Shown piece after piece: positions 45,801 through 58,159 of a stretch of 64,000 bases of DNA (position 1 is its first letter; every line of letters begins with the position of its first letter). The position numbers were made by a program, and so were the translations under genes. The notes beneath the pieces are model-generated. The model saw only the letters and a list, made by a program, of their open reading frames with translations, ran no database searches and had not been told where the DNA came from. Source of the stretch: Rachycentron canadum (Eukaryota > Chordata > Actinopteri > Carangiformes > Rachycentridae); the NCBI GenBank assembly GCA_038496675.1, contig CM076671.1, positions 8,456,775-8,520,774 on the forward strand, written 5' to 3'.

Positions 45801-48800
45801 CATTGGAGACAACGTGATAGAAGAGCTGGACAGTGGAAATGAAGACGAAACAGGAGAGTCAGCTGACACCCCATCCCCGCTTCCCACATCCCGGCGTTGG
45901 ACCATGTCCCCCCCGTGCCTAACTGTACCCTACTACTCTAACATAGACGACTACCTCCAACCAGGCCTGTCGCCACGGCTCCGAAGCCAAAGCCCTCGCA
46001 TCCGCACGGCTCCCCCGAGCCCCATGCACCCTCGCCGTGTGGTGGAGATGCCCCCAGTGCCGCCCGTGCAGCTCGCCAAACAGGAGAGTCTGGACGAGCT
46101 GAGGACGACTGTGCAGCTGGCTGCCAGCTCCATGGAGAGCAGCACCAGGGACATCAAGCTCCTGGGAGAGAAGATGGCAGCTGCCACAGATCGTATGTCG
46201 GAGACGGTGCAGGACAACTCACATGCCTTAGTCCTCCTCACTCAGGTGGTGGACCGGCTGCAGACACTCCTCGCCACCACACGGACTGATGTCAACTCCC
46301 CAAAACCTGCAGAGGCTCAACAAGACGGCACACCCAAGAAAAGCGCAACTCTGAAGACTCAAGGGCATCGTCCATCTTTGACACACCAATCCAGATGTTC
46401 CTTCCCCTCACTTCCTTCCTCCACCTCCTCTTCCAGCTCCCTCAGCAGCTCCCAAGATGCTCCCTCCACCTCTCAGGGCACCACCTGTCTATCTGTATCT
46501 TGCCGGGGTTCACCTCGAACAACCATAAAACACAAAAATGCCCCTTCCCCACAGAAGAAGCACATACATCACTCTGATCTTCAAGCGTCCAGGCATTCTC
46601 TGACGAACGGCCTGTTAGATGAGCCGAGTGAGACATCCAGCGCTGTGAAAGGAGGTCGTTCAAACCAGCGGAAGAAGAGGAAGAAGAGAAAGAAGGCGGC
46701 ATGAGAGATGCTGAAGAGTGTCTGAATAAAGTGACTTCTTGGGTCCTTTCAAGCCATCTCCGCCATGTGGCTGACCTGCAAACATGCACAGTGGTAGTTG
46801 GCATTTCCTGTGCTTTTCCTCCATCATGTGGTGGTGTTTCTGTAGAAAGACCATTTCATCCTTTCATTTGTCCACTGTTTTCTTATCACCAGCGATGTCT
46901 TGCATCTAGAACCTTCATGTCAAGAAACTGACCAGTGTTCACATGGGACTGATTCACTTTCATATGTTGTCATGTTTTGTTTGTGTCATGAATGAAACCT
47001 TCTTCCATTTCACTCCGCAGTTTGTACATTGTGTTGTTGCTTCACACAGACTCAGTGTTACTGGTTGTTCATTGGTGTGATTGCATTTGATTTTTACATT
47101 TCAGGCGTTTTATTCATTCAGTCTTTTTGTCCTTTGTTTGTTTTAGGGAGCGACTATAAAGAGAAACGAGATCACAGGAGAGATTTTTGTTGCTCGGGTG
47201 ATTCATGGAGGGCTGGCTGATCGAAGTGGTGAGCCTTGTCTACCAAGGATAGTTTTGAATGTTATCACTCTACTGGTACATGAGGAAATGTGAAGGTTAA
47301 AGCCTTCATTGTGTTTTCATCTGTTTGTAGGTCTGCTTCACGCAGGGGACAGGATCATAGAGGTGAATGGTTTTCCTGTGGATGGGATGGAGCCTGAGCA
47401 AGTTATCCAAGTTGTGGTGGGTCTCTGAATCATTTACTCTCTCTACTTCCTGTGTCCTGTCTTCCTCAATAATTTATTTATAGTTTCTGAAGGTTTTACA
47501 GTGAATAGTCCTTTAAAATGCACATCTGCTAATGAATCTGTGTTGTTTTACACAGCAAGCGAGGTCACAGGGCACCATCATGTTTAAGGTTGTTCCCATC
47601 ACAGAGAGGCCAGTCCACAACCAGACCATGGTAAATCATCATCTGCACCTTCCTCCTTCTTTTATCTCTTATTTCTTATTACACACGAAAACTCATGTAC
47701 TTATCATCCCTATAAACTAACTTGTCTGGCGTTAGCTCTATGTGCGGGCCATGGCTGACTACAGCCCTCAGCAGGACCCAGCCATCCCCTGCGCCGATGC
47801 TGGCATGAGCTTCCGAAAAGGCGAAGTCCTGGAGATCGTGGACCAGACGGACGCCCTCTGGTGGCAGGCCAAGAAACTGCCCAGCAACACGGCCTGTGCC
47901 GGCCTCATCCCCTCCACCAACCTGCTCAAACGGTCAGAGGAGGTTGTTGTTAAGTTTAAATATCTGTCTGCTTCACTGGTGAATTATCATGATGCCCCAA
48001 GTCCCACAAGGAGTTACCAAGCTCAAAAACAACGGGAGAAGTGAAGCAGTGAGGGACACGAGGTGAAGCACCAAAAAACAAGACAAGAAAAATGAGATAC
48101 TATTCATGCAATATGTGAATAATGTTTGCTCACACTGGCTGAATGTTATTTGAATTATTTTTTCTAGGGCCGACCTGATACCTTGTTTTCTTAGACAAAA
48201 GAGGCCAAACTCTCAAACAAAGCACAAGAAGTTGTGCATCAATGTTGCTTTCAGAAGGAAAAATTATTTAAATTCAGAGCTATGGGATCAAAGAATTAAT
48301 AAGCAAGATGCAGCTTTAGATACAGTTTTGTGGTCAACATGAGTTTAAATACTCAGCCCTACAAATGACTTTAGTAAAGCAATAAAGCTGATTGTACAAT
48401 TTTCATCCCATTTGTTGAAAACGTGCTTCTTTACCAGCAGAATCATAACTTGACAGTTGAGGTGAAGCTGATATAACATGTATAGATACAGAATGTGATG
48501 TGGTTTTAATGTAAACCTGTGTCTGTGTGTTGTGACAGGAAGCAGAGGGAGTTCTGGTGGTCTCAGCCTTATCAGCCACACGCCTGCATCCAGACCTGTA
48601 AGTTCACCCACATTTTGTATTGAACTCATCAGAGAGTTTGAATAAAAGTCAGAGTTGACAGTTCCTGCACAACCTGGTTTTACAGTGGAGTTTTCGTTGT
48701 GTTTTGCTCCACGCTTACTGAAGTGAGCACAGTAGAAGAAGGTAAGGAGAGATCACACTTCATGTCTGAGGCCAAACTAAAAGCTGCACATGTAAATTCA

Positions 48801-51515
48801 TGGGTTGAGTTGTAGATAAAACTGTTTATCTTTCACCCACAGAGGAAGACATGATGGCCCTTGATGAGAAGTGTGTTGAAGCAGGTAAATCCTCACATAC
48901 TGTTTTACTGAACACGTTTGTGTGCACTGATAATCTCTTTCACACAAACTTATTGTATGACAGCCGCTTTGTGATTAATCTCCCCTGTGTGTATTTTCTC
49001 TCTGGCAGATGAGGAGACCTTTGAATCTGGTAGGTAAGTCTTTGTTGATTTAATCTGCTTTGATTCTGAATTCATTGTAACAAGAGCAAAGCATCGCTCC
49101 ATTTCCTGTCCCCCAGCTGAAGCTTTAATGTTATTTCTTTTCTAACCCTTTCTGCTGTGATGGGGCAATGTCAGAGGAGCTCAGAGAAGGTGAGCAAACC
49201 ATGCATTTCAGTGGGGAAGACAAAACAAGTCCAAATAAAAAGTGAATGAATAAATACATGAACAGCTCAATAAATCAACAAAAACAAAAGTGATACTGCA
49301 CAATATCAGTGACTTTTTCCTTAAACAATTTTGTATCCTCAGTATCTGAAATTCTTCTTCTTTTAATTTCTAACCATCATTTTCTCACGTCAAACCAGAG
49401 GAGGATGACTTCAGCAGCAACATTGAAGGGATTTATTTAGGTAAGTCCTCAAACATAGATATGACCATTTACATCATATGTCATATCTTTTCTCTTTCTG
49501 TGAGGATGTACCTTAAAGGACCAGTTGATTTATTATTATTTGATTTCAATGCTCACCCTCAGCGGGCTTCAGGCGCAGCATACGTCTGTGCAGGCGGCGG
49601 TTTCACAGCACCACCCAGCCGTCCTGCCACACCCGCTGTCCCAGCAGCTGCTACAGCGCCCTCAACAGCCCATATGAGGAGGTGGTGCGCTACCAGCGCC
49701 ACCCACAGGACACGCACCGCCTCATCGCCCTCTTAGGTACACAAAACTTAGAGTCTTAAAACAACAGAGACAATGAAACATTACAGATTATTAAAAACAA
49801 GCTTTAAAGCAACATGAAATGAGTTTAACTGACAAAATGTGAGTTGTGTTGAATTTAAAACATAAAAAATGACCAATTTAATTCATCAAACAGTAAATTA
49901 CAGATAAACTGGGGCTGGATCAGCGTGAGACTGATAATGTTTGAGACCTTTTGTGTTTTTCTCAGGTCCGTCTGGTGTGGGTGTGAATGAACTTCGGAGG
50001 CGCTTGATTGAAATGAACCCCAATGTCTTCCAGGGAGCTGTACCTCGTATGTACCAGTTGTTATCATCCAGCAAATTTACAATGAATTAAATATGTATCA
50101 TAGCACATAGGAAACACTGTGAACCACACTAGTGCTGTTTTTTCTTCTCGCCAAGAGCTTGTCTTTATAACAAGTGAGTTTCTTTTTTTCCTTGAACAGA
50201 CACCACCAGAACACCCAGAGGATACGAAGAGTCTGGGAGAGAATATTTCTACACCAGCCGAGAAATCTTTGACAACATGGTTTATAACAACAGGTACAAG
50301 TGTCTCTGCTGTGAATCCATGAATTATTAATGACACTGCTGCATTTAAGTGTCATTTTTAGAAAGTCTAAACACGGTTTATTCTGCTTTGGGTGATGTGA
50401 TTCAGGGCTAAAATTTAGGAAATGCATTTTGTTCCTTTTGAGGGAAATGGTTTGCGTTGCCTTTTACACTCACTTCTGGTTCCTGTGTGTTTGATATAAA
50501 CCGATGGTGTTCAACAGGTTTCTGGAGTATGGGGAGTATAAAGGGAACCTGTACGGCACCAGCATCGAGTCTGTGAAGGATGTTTTGAAAAGCGGAAAGA
50601 TCTGCGTCATTGACATCGAGCCAAATGTAAATACAGAGTGGAAATGCATTGATTATCTTTATGCATTCAAAAATCACGTCATCGTCATCTTTTGAATGAA
50701 TTTACATTGTTCTGTCAACCCGTCTTTAAATTAAACATAACCATTTCACAAAACCACTAATATAAAATGGAACAAAGAATAGATTTCATTTGAATGTTCT
50801 TGTTTCTCTATTTAGGCCATTCAGGCAGTGAGGACCCATGAACTGAAGGCCTACATCATTTATGTGAAGCCTCCACCTCTGGAGCGCCTCAGGGAGACCA
50901 GGCAGGATTCATGCATCACCACCAACTACTACGTCAACCGACCATTCAAAGTAAGCTCTATGTACAGACATAATACTGTATGACCATATCATAAAACACT
51001 GCTGAATTAATATAACATATGTCCTTCATGTGAGAAGTTTCAATTATTGAGAAATACATTACATTAGTAAGTGAATTTAAAGCTGCTCACTGCTGCATCA
51101 CAGTGCGTCATTAGTCATTGATTAAATGTTTAAAAAACATAAAATAAATTATTATTTATCAAATTTCCAAACAGATAACACATCAGACAAAAGAAATCAG
51201 GGAAAAGGAAACAAAATTATAGATATAGATCAGACTAATTTAAAAACAGTACAAGTAAAATACAAGCATAAAAACATGTATGAGAAGTACAGTCATATCG
51301 TCATTGTAACTCTCCTCCAACAGAATGAAGACTTCCAGGAGATGGAAGAAGCAGCCCGGAAGATTGAGTCCCACTTCTGGCAGTTTTTCGACCACGTGAT
51401 CGTCAACGATGAGCTGCAGGACTCCTGCGTCCAGCTGCTGACGGCGGTGAGGAAGGCACAGGACGAGCCACAGTGGGTCCCTGCCAGCTGGATACGACCC
51501 ACCTCCGAGTCATAA
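42832..51515 (+). CDS. mpp4: MAGUK p55 subfamily member 4 (membrane palmitoylated protein 4)
   Basis: Twenty-one coding exons total 632 codons with stop (human MPP4 637 aa): 42832-42889, 42975-43096, 43750-43827, 43916-43999, 44134-44265, 47147-47228, 47331-47416, 47556-47630, 47736-47932, 48539-48597, 48724-48741, 48843-48884, 49009-49029, 49175-49189, 49399-49440, 49563-49736, 49966-50046, 50200-50293, 50518-50626, 50816-50950 and 51324-51515. Domains: two L27 (about residues 20-140), PDZ (147-235), SH3 (240-304), acidic linker (325-371) and guanylate kinase-like (about 425-620). The GK P-loop reads GPSGVGVNE without the lysine of active kinases, so it is a scaffold. MPP4 organises presynaptic photoreceptor complexes with PSD95 and Veli3. 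The ATG at 42832 is the first in the exon after the acceptor near 42768; the frame is open further upstream, so the N-terminus is less certain. Confidence 0.93.
45128..46704 (+). CDS. Unrecognised two-exon reading frame inside the mpp4 intron
   Basis: Exon A 45128-45539 (acceptor 'gtctcacag', donor 'atcg|gtaag') and exon B 45809-46704 (TGA at 46702-46704) join in phase 1 to 436 codons with stop. Exon A has no in-frame ATG near its start and opens in phase 0, matching the phase 0 end of the mpp4 exon at 44265. The product could be an alternative C-terminus on the mpp4 L27 exons (158 + 435 residues) or a nested gene with an unseen first exon. It contains a double CxxC (CQVC-x7-CRVC, 45425-45469) and an acidic patch (EELDSGNEDETGE). 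A P/R-rich segment follows, then a probable coiled coil (about 46070-46290, heptad-like LxxxxxL), an S/T-rich region and a basic tail (KKRKKRKK). An AATAAA follows 21 bases after the stop. I do not recognise the family. Confidence 0.7.
46725..46730 (+). promoter_or_regulatory. Poly(A) signal after the unrecognised frame
   Basis: The AATAAA lies 21 bases past the TGA of exon B. It would terminate a transcript inside the mpp4 intron before the PDZ exons. Confidence 0.5.
48724..49440 (+). other. mpp4: mpp4 acidic microexon cluster between SH3 and GK
   Basis: Five consecutive exons of 18, 42, 21, 15 and 42 nt all begin and end in phase 1. They encode LSTVEE, EDMMALDEKCVEA, DEETFES, EELRE and EDDFSSNIEGIYL-like segments. 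Human MPP4 has the matching MEEEDD...DEKCVEADEETFESEEL stretch, so the exons are real although each is tiny. Confidence 0.85.
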
Positions 51516-52329
51516 GAGAGGAAATAGGAGAGAAGAAGGGGATACAGAGATGTGACCCCGTTTTATTATGGCAGCAAATTTTGGAAAGTCTGGAATATCA
51601 ACCAGAAAAGCTTTATATTGAAATCAATTTGTTGTATGTCTAATACTGCATGTTTTAGGGGAGTAGGGCATGAAAAAAATTGAAATAATTTGATCTTGGT
51701 GTTTGTGGCATGCTCGAGCTGGTTCTTAAGTCTTTTTAAATCCCCAAAGACAAGATGAAACTGGACTCAGGCCTAAAGAAATCCCTGAAACTCTATCAGT
51801 TTGTCACCATTTTGTTTTTTCTTTTACCTATTAGAAAGACTAACTAGATGATGTGTGACTAGATAATAACAGTAACTCTGTATGCAATGGCGCATTCCTC
51901 CAGAATAGTGAGAGACAGCTCATAAAAAAAGTTAGCTTCTTGCTTTGCATGCAGCTTTAATTTAAAAGCTCTGAAAGCTTAATTTCTTGCCCTGCTCCCC
52001 GCTCAGAATGTCATCTTTTTCCAACTGATGTTTACATACTAGAGAGCAAAGTTGTTTTTATTTCAATCTTCTTAAATATTTTGTTTTGGTTTGGTTTTTG
52101 TCATTTCTATCATTTCCTTGTGTTTTGGTATAGTTTAACATGTGTCATTGCATGCCAAAAAGTTATTCAAGATTTACGAAAGATTAACTAAATACTGTGT
52201 TTGGCAAAAGTAACACTCCGTGTCCTTATTTCATTCAAATATAATGAAATTTAAACCGTGTTTTTCAGGGTAAGATGTCACAAAAATGCAAGCAATGACA
52301 TTTTTATATTTGTATCAATCTATGACATG

Positions 52330-52335
52330 AATAAA
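52330..52335 (+). promoter_or_regulatory. Poly(A) signal of mpp4
   Basis: First clear AATAAA after the mpp4 stop at 51515, giving a 3' UTR of about 0.8 kb. It leaves under 300 bases before the tmem237 ATG, which must include that gene's promoter. The interval 51516-52625 shows no other gene. Confidence 0.5.
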
Positions 52336-52625
52336 CCAAATATGATAGTTATTTATTTTTCAGTCATTCATTTATTCTGCTGTATTTTGTTTCTATTGTG
52401 TGTGTGGGGTGGGGGCTTTTATTTTGACAACACAGGAAGTGTTGTGTGCCACTTATAAACACGTCCGGGTTGCAGCTCTCCGCGGGGGTTTGAGAAAGTC
52501 AACAACAATCAAAGTCGCGTTTCCTTCACTTTTCAACACCTTCAGTCGATAAAATGTTTCTTTAAACTAAATATGACTCAACCGGATGAACATTTGAAGG
52601 CGCTGCTTTAAGAGACGTTTCTATC

Positions 52626-52700
52626 ATGGACACAAGAGGCTCAACGGTAACTAACGTTTATTCTCCTTCATAACGGAACGTTAAGTGGCGTTCACGGTTT

Positions 52701-52765
<65 letters not shown>

Positions 52766-55700
52766 CGTTTTCTAAAAATTTATCAAGCTTACAGTTTTTA
52801 TATTTTAATGTATTAATTGGGTAAATAATTTTTGTTGACGAACCGTTGCCTCACATTTTCAGTTCCATCTACATTAACGTTATATATTTAATACTTGAAC
52901 ACACGTTGTAAAGTTGCTCGTAAATATGATTAATAATGTGTGTTTTTGTTCCAGAGAATGAGGCCCAGGGAGCTTCCGCCTCTCCCACAGGTCAGTCGGT
53001 CAAATCCAGGTGTTATTGCCCCAAATGCATCTATTCAAGAGCTGCACTGCGCCATAATAACAACCAGTGTTTCCCATTACACTCAACGATCACTGCGTTG
53101 TTCTTTGGCCATCACTTATTTTGAACATTTAGGAATGTGGATAAAAAGGTGAGGGACACCAGTACAGCTTCAGTGCAGTAAAAGGCCTTAATATAAGTAT
53201 TAAGTACAACATCTATGAAATCGGTGCAGGAGATCTGATAAGAAAGTGCACAGTAAGTGTTAGTTAGACATTAGGGCCCTGCTCTGATAGACTTCAGGAG
53301 CTGCTTCTACCATCTGGGAACCACAGACCAGAACAGTCTGGACTGGGATTGCCTTGTTTGCAGGGATGGTGATGCCAGAAAACATTTCTTGGAGCAACAC
53401 AGTGTCCGAGAAGAAGCGTAGGGCTGAACGATTGAAGGAAATCCTATTGGAAAGTCGTTAATTTATTTTGCACCTGGTGTGAGAGGCTAAAAAAATGGCC
53501 TCAAACACCCCCTACACACCTATTACAACTTAACTGACTCCTCTGAGTTATGTCCTGCTTAGTCTAACAAACAGTAATGAAGACTAAACCACTCTATTTA
53601 TAATTATACAAAACAAAGCAAAAAAATTCTCATTCTCAGTTTGTCAGTATTACATTTGTGTGAATCATGAAACAATCTGCAGTAGCAGCATATAATGACA
53701 ATACAAAACCCCCTGAGATCCAAAAAAAATCTAAGATAGAAAAATAGGGGAAGTTTTGACTGAAAGCATGTCTCACCCCAGACAATGAAACGTCCACTCC
53801 TTGACTAGCGTTAAACAAACCTGAAGGCAGTAGAATAAGCCTCGAGTTGTCTGAGCACAATACACAGTGTTGGTGTTGGAAAGATTAGACGCACTTCCTT
53901 GATGATTCACACAAATAGACGCACTGCCACAGCTTCAAGAGTTTGAAAAAAGGTTTGACCTCTGCCCTGAGTAATCCTCAGTCCTGGCAGATGTATGGAC
54001 ACAGATTTAGCCAAGGATTTAGCAGCCAGGATGTTACATGAGGCTTCACTCTGGTCTTACTTGATTCTTGGGTGATGGTCAGAAAGACAACGGTAAGGAT
54101 TTAATTTTGATGTCCCATCTGACTTTACGCTACAACTGAAATTCAAAAAGCAAAAGGCAAGAAAAAGTTCTTCAAACTTAAAGTTCAGTTCAGTTGTTTT
54201 GTAAGTTATGTAACTTAGTTCACCTCTCATGATGTGCTTGACAGGTATTGTCGGAGCATTTGTTTTCACCTGTTTTGAATGAAACTCTGGGCTCATTGTT
54301 TCTGGGGTGTGATAATGTGGAAATGTATTTGATGGCTGTGGAAAATTTGATTTGTTTGTAATTAAGGTTTTTTGAAACTTAACATAAAAACACAAACAAG
54401 AAAACTGACTCATTCTTCTTCTTTTGTCTTTTAAGCGAGGGCAGCAAACACTTCCCACAATGCTGAGGTCGGTAAATTATAAATGTCTCTGTGGTGTCAT
54501 TTTGTCTTTATCTACAACAGTAACACCAACTTTTTCTTCTGTGTTTTTATTGCATGCGCTGACACATGAAGTCAGGAGACAGCTGGTGAGTCAGGATTTG
54601 CACTAAATAGTTGCTTATAATTAATTCCTCTTCGTTTTTGAAGTGAAACCTTTTCACTTTCCTTTTCTTTCCAGCGCCCAAACACAAGAAGAAGAGAGTG
54701 AGAAAGGAGGCGAATGGAGTCGATGACATGGACGGTATGAAACACAAACTAAAATCTTATAGTAGTGATGATATAATGTTTTGCTCCCATTTATCACTGT
54801 AAATAACACTCTTATACAGGGTCTTAACTCTGCCTTTCCTTTTTAGATCAGGGGATGGAGATGGGCGGCCTGGGCAGCAGGAGGACATCTGAGGCCGGAG
54901 AGCAATTGTCCCTTGAACCCTCAGCTGAAGTGCCCCCACAGAGGAGGAGGAAGAAAAAGAAAGCTGCTACTATAGGTAAAATCAGACAACATGGCAGATC
55001 TGTGCTTTGATAACTAGTGTTTAACTACAGCATAAGAAGCTCAGAACTTCATCCTTACATCCTCATTAATCCATGGTTTCAGATCTTGAAGATGACCAGG
55101 CTGATCTGGTGAACGGAGATACAGTGGATCAGACCACTGATGGAGAGGAAGTGGTCAAAAAACCCAAAAAGAAAAAGTAAGAAACACTGGAAACCAATGA
55201 TTTATCATATAATTGTAAAATGTTACAGTGTCTGCAATTATTCTCATTATTTTTGATGCTTGATTTGTCTCAAAAGTCCCAAAAATCATGGAAAACAGCC
55301 TGAGGTGATGTCTTCTTTTTTGCGGCCATTAGTCCAAAACCTAGAAGTTAATTTTATATTTTATTCTAGTCATTTTTGCTTCTTTGTTTCTGTATATAGA
55401 TCATATGTTGGCTTGTTTTTTTTTTTGTTTTTTTTTATTTAATGATGAAGTAAAACCAAACCGAATTGCACATGATAAATAATTTGCACAAGAATGAAAC
55501 ACAGAATTAATTAAAAATAGAAAAGATGTGACGGTAACGACAGGATGATAAATGAAATATGTGTTAATCTTGTAATCTTATAATTACAGAAAGTCAAAAG
55601 TTGTTGAATCGCAGCTTCCCGCTGAGTTGGACGTGGAAGAGGATGATATCATCACAGACACCCCTCCTGCCTTTCCCCAGCATGCTCTGTTCTCAGCCCC

Positions 55701-57312
55701 GCAGGGTCAGAGCCAGCCGGTCGGGAAGGTCTTTGTTGAGAGGAACAGTGAGTAACCAAAGAAGAAGAAGAGCAGAAGATGTGATCAAAGATGCTAAAGG
55801 GTCCACCTGTAAATACTTGGTTAAATGATTGTGTGTCCACGTGCAGAGCGTTTCCAGGCAGCAGAGCGCTCAGACTGGAGGAAGACCAGCGACCAGATGG
55901 ATAACATGACAGACCTCCAGCACATGCAGCCGCTGTGGACCACCAGAGACGTTTCTATCCGAGTGCATGAATGCTTCAGGTGAAGGACAAGTGTCTGCAC
56001 CAAGTAAAACACACTGGAGCATGAGCTCTTGTTTTCTTTAATGTCTCTCCTCTCTCTCTTTCACTCGGGTTCAGGGTGTTCGGTCTGTACTGTCACGGCT
56101 TCCTGGCGGGCTACGCCGTGTGGAACATCGTGGTGGTGTACATGCTGGCTGGGCAGCACCTCACGACTCTGTCTAACCTGCTGGAGCAGTACCACTGCCT
56201 GGCGTACCCCTCCCAGTCTCTGCTCTACATGCTGCTGGCCATCAGCACCGTAGCTGCCTTCGACAGGTAATAATCAACTGGATTTGAACTTTTTCAGACC
56301 AAGGACCACAGACCACCTAACTCAAAGCCAACAGGGCTGCTACTTCAGTAGTGAGCTTGCATGGAAACTTAGGAATAGAAAAGCAAGGCAGCAAAGAGTC
56401 CATCTGACTGGGAATCGAACCCATGTCTAGAGAGTCGATTTAATAATAAAAATCAACAAATAAACTACTCAGGAGTAGACTCTGGGACTCTTTCCTTCCT
56501 GATTGTCACGCAGCACAATCTGGAATAAACGTGATGATAGTTAAGTAATTTCTGCACAGTGTCCCCTGGAAGACACGTGTGCTGTTGTTGCAGCTCTAAA
56601 AATGTGTATGCGTGTCATCTGTGTGTATCTGCTTCTCAGAGTGAATCTGGCCAAAGGCTCCATGGCTCTGCAGGAGTTCATCACACTGGACCCTGTCGCT
56701 CTCGCCTCATTCTGTGAGTCCACGCTGTATTTATTATTTTGAAATGAAGTTTAATTCAAACACAGGTTGTTGAGGGTGCTGTTCTGTCGAACAGATGGTG
56801 TCTGCTTGGTTTCTCATTATTGATTCATCTGTCCTCTCTAGTGTATTTCTCAGCACTGGTCCTCTGTCTGAGCCAGCAGATGACCAGCGATCGAATCAAC
56901 CTGTATCCATCCTTCAACACAACACTATGGTAACTCACTGGAGCCAGTCTATGTTAGGTTTCTGTTTTATGAAGCCTGATATGAAACCTGAAGCTCTCAA
57001 TGTTTGTTCTCTAGGCCACCGGGGTCAGAGCACCAGATTCTCCACCCATGGGTGACAGTCAATCTGGTGGTGGCGCTGCTTGTTGGCCTGGCCTGGATCT
57101 TCATCGCCATGCGACCTGAGACAGACTATACTGAGGGTGAGAGAGAGAGTCATCTGTGTTAAATACTGCTTTAATCTCAATTCAGATCGTCACTAACACT
57201 CTTAAACAAGAAAAAGATCATTTTATTGTCATGTCCTTCTTCCTCAGGTTATCTGATGGCCATGGAGATTGAGCCGCCCAAACTAGAGGATAAATCAGAA
57301 ATGACTGCCTGA
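52626..57312 (+). CDS. tmem237: Transmembrane protein 237, ciliary transition-zone component
   Basis: Exons 52626-52646, 52955-53009, 54675-54734, 54847-54975, 55083-55176, 55590-55747, 55847-55979, 56075-56266, 56640-56713, 56842-56929, 57015-57136 and 57248-57312 join to 397 codons with stop (human 408 aa). The N-terminal half is lysine-rich and disordered (PKHKKKR, RRRKKKK, PKKKK) with RELPPLPQ near the start and the conserved EEDDIITDT..QSQPVGKVFVE block. The C-terminal half has four membrane segments, near residues 220-243, 266-282, 300-318 and 348-366. TMEM237 (JBTS14) sits at the transition zone with other Joubert/Meckel proteins. The donor of exon 2 is the least certain junction: 53009 keeps frame with exon 3, whereas 52990 does not unless another exon exists. 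Intron 1 contains a long (TA)n tract. Confidence 0.93.
52704..52764. repeat. (TA)n microsatellite in tmem237 intron 1
   Basis: About thirty uninterrupted TA units begin 57 bases after the first coding exon. Confidence 0.95.
53010..54674 (+). other. tmem237 intron 2, partly repeat-derived
   Basis: A 1.66-kb intron by the chosen splice sites. It includes sequence with the look of an interspersed repeat at about 53150-53480 ('ggacaccagtacagcttcag', 'agggctgaacgatt'). A possible small exon at 54441-54476 is flanked by usable splice signals but breaks the frame. No separate gene seen. Confidence 0.4.
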
Positions 57313-58159
57313 GAAAAATGACTGTATATCTGCTCTGACACGACAGCTTTGTTGTCACTTTGCACATATTTTTGCACCGTATTTTGGCATTGAACTCTGA
57401 ATGTGTTATACTGTGTTTTATTTTTCTATTTTTGAAATGTAATTGTGTTTGTTTCTTTCTAAATGCAGGATTTTATCCAACAAATCCGAAAGCATGTTTT
57501 TATTTCATTTGGAGGGAATTATGACCAGGGTTGCTAGGCTACATTAACCTTTTTTTAGGAACAGTAATTATATGCAGTGTTAAAAAAGCAGTGTTGGAAG
57601 AGATAGTGAGATAGTGAGATTTGGGACAACGACTCCTAAGTCAGTCATCTGGTCACACAAGTTTATATACAGCTTATTATCATTTAGCTGTTCTTGTTAT
57701 GGTATTTATTGACTTATACATAGAGTTTGATAAGATGTTGAGCTACATGAAAGACCTGAAATAGTTCAAATGTGGAGAAAACAGTATAGTCAGTGTTAAA
57801 TGTCCAATGATAAGTTCAGTTTTTTGTTCAATTGTAAGTATTTTCTGTTGTTTGGAGGACTTTCCACAACCTGGCAACCCAAAGTGTATAAACAGTGGAT
57901 TCCGTGGTAATAAGAAGCAGATCAAGTTTTTTGTTGTTGTTGAAAGTGAAGATCTGTTAATATTTGTTTCACTATCGACTTCACCTCTTTCGATTAGTTT
58001 GCCCTGCGTCCTGTCCAGACTCTGTAGTCGAGCACAGAACTCCTATCTCGCTTCTGAAATTTCTGTAGACGTGGTGACTGTGAAAGAGTTTGCGTGGAAA
58101 AAACTCCAGATTTTCATGAGTTGAAGTTGCCAAAGTAGTGCTGTTGTAAGCGAGCAGTC
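57313..58159. other. tmem237 3' UTR and spacer before cyp20a1
   Basis: No coding potential was seen in this 0.85-kb interval between a TGA and the next ATG. I found no clear AATAAA, so the tmem237 end is undefined. The cyp20a1 promoter must lie in the last few hundred bases. Confidence 0.5.

Noticed and set aside
54441..54476. Possible extra tmem237 exon
   Set aside because: Splice signals are usable, but inclusion leaves a phase that cannot join the exon at 54675.
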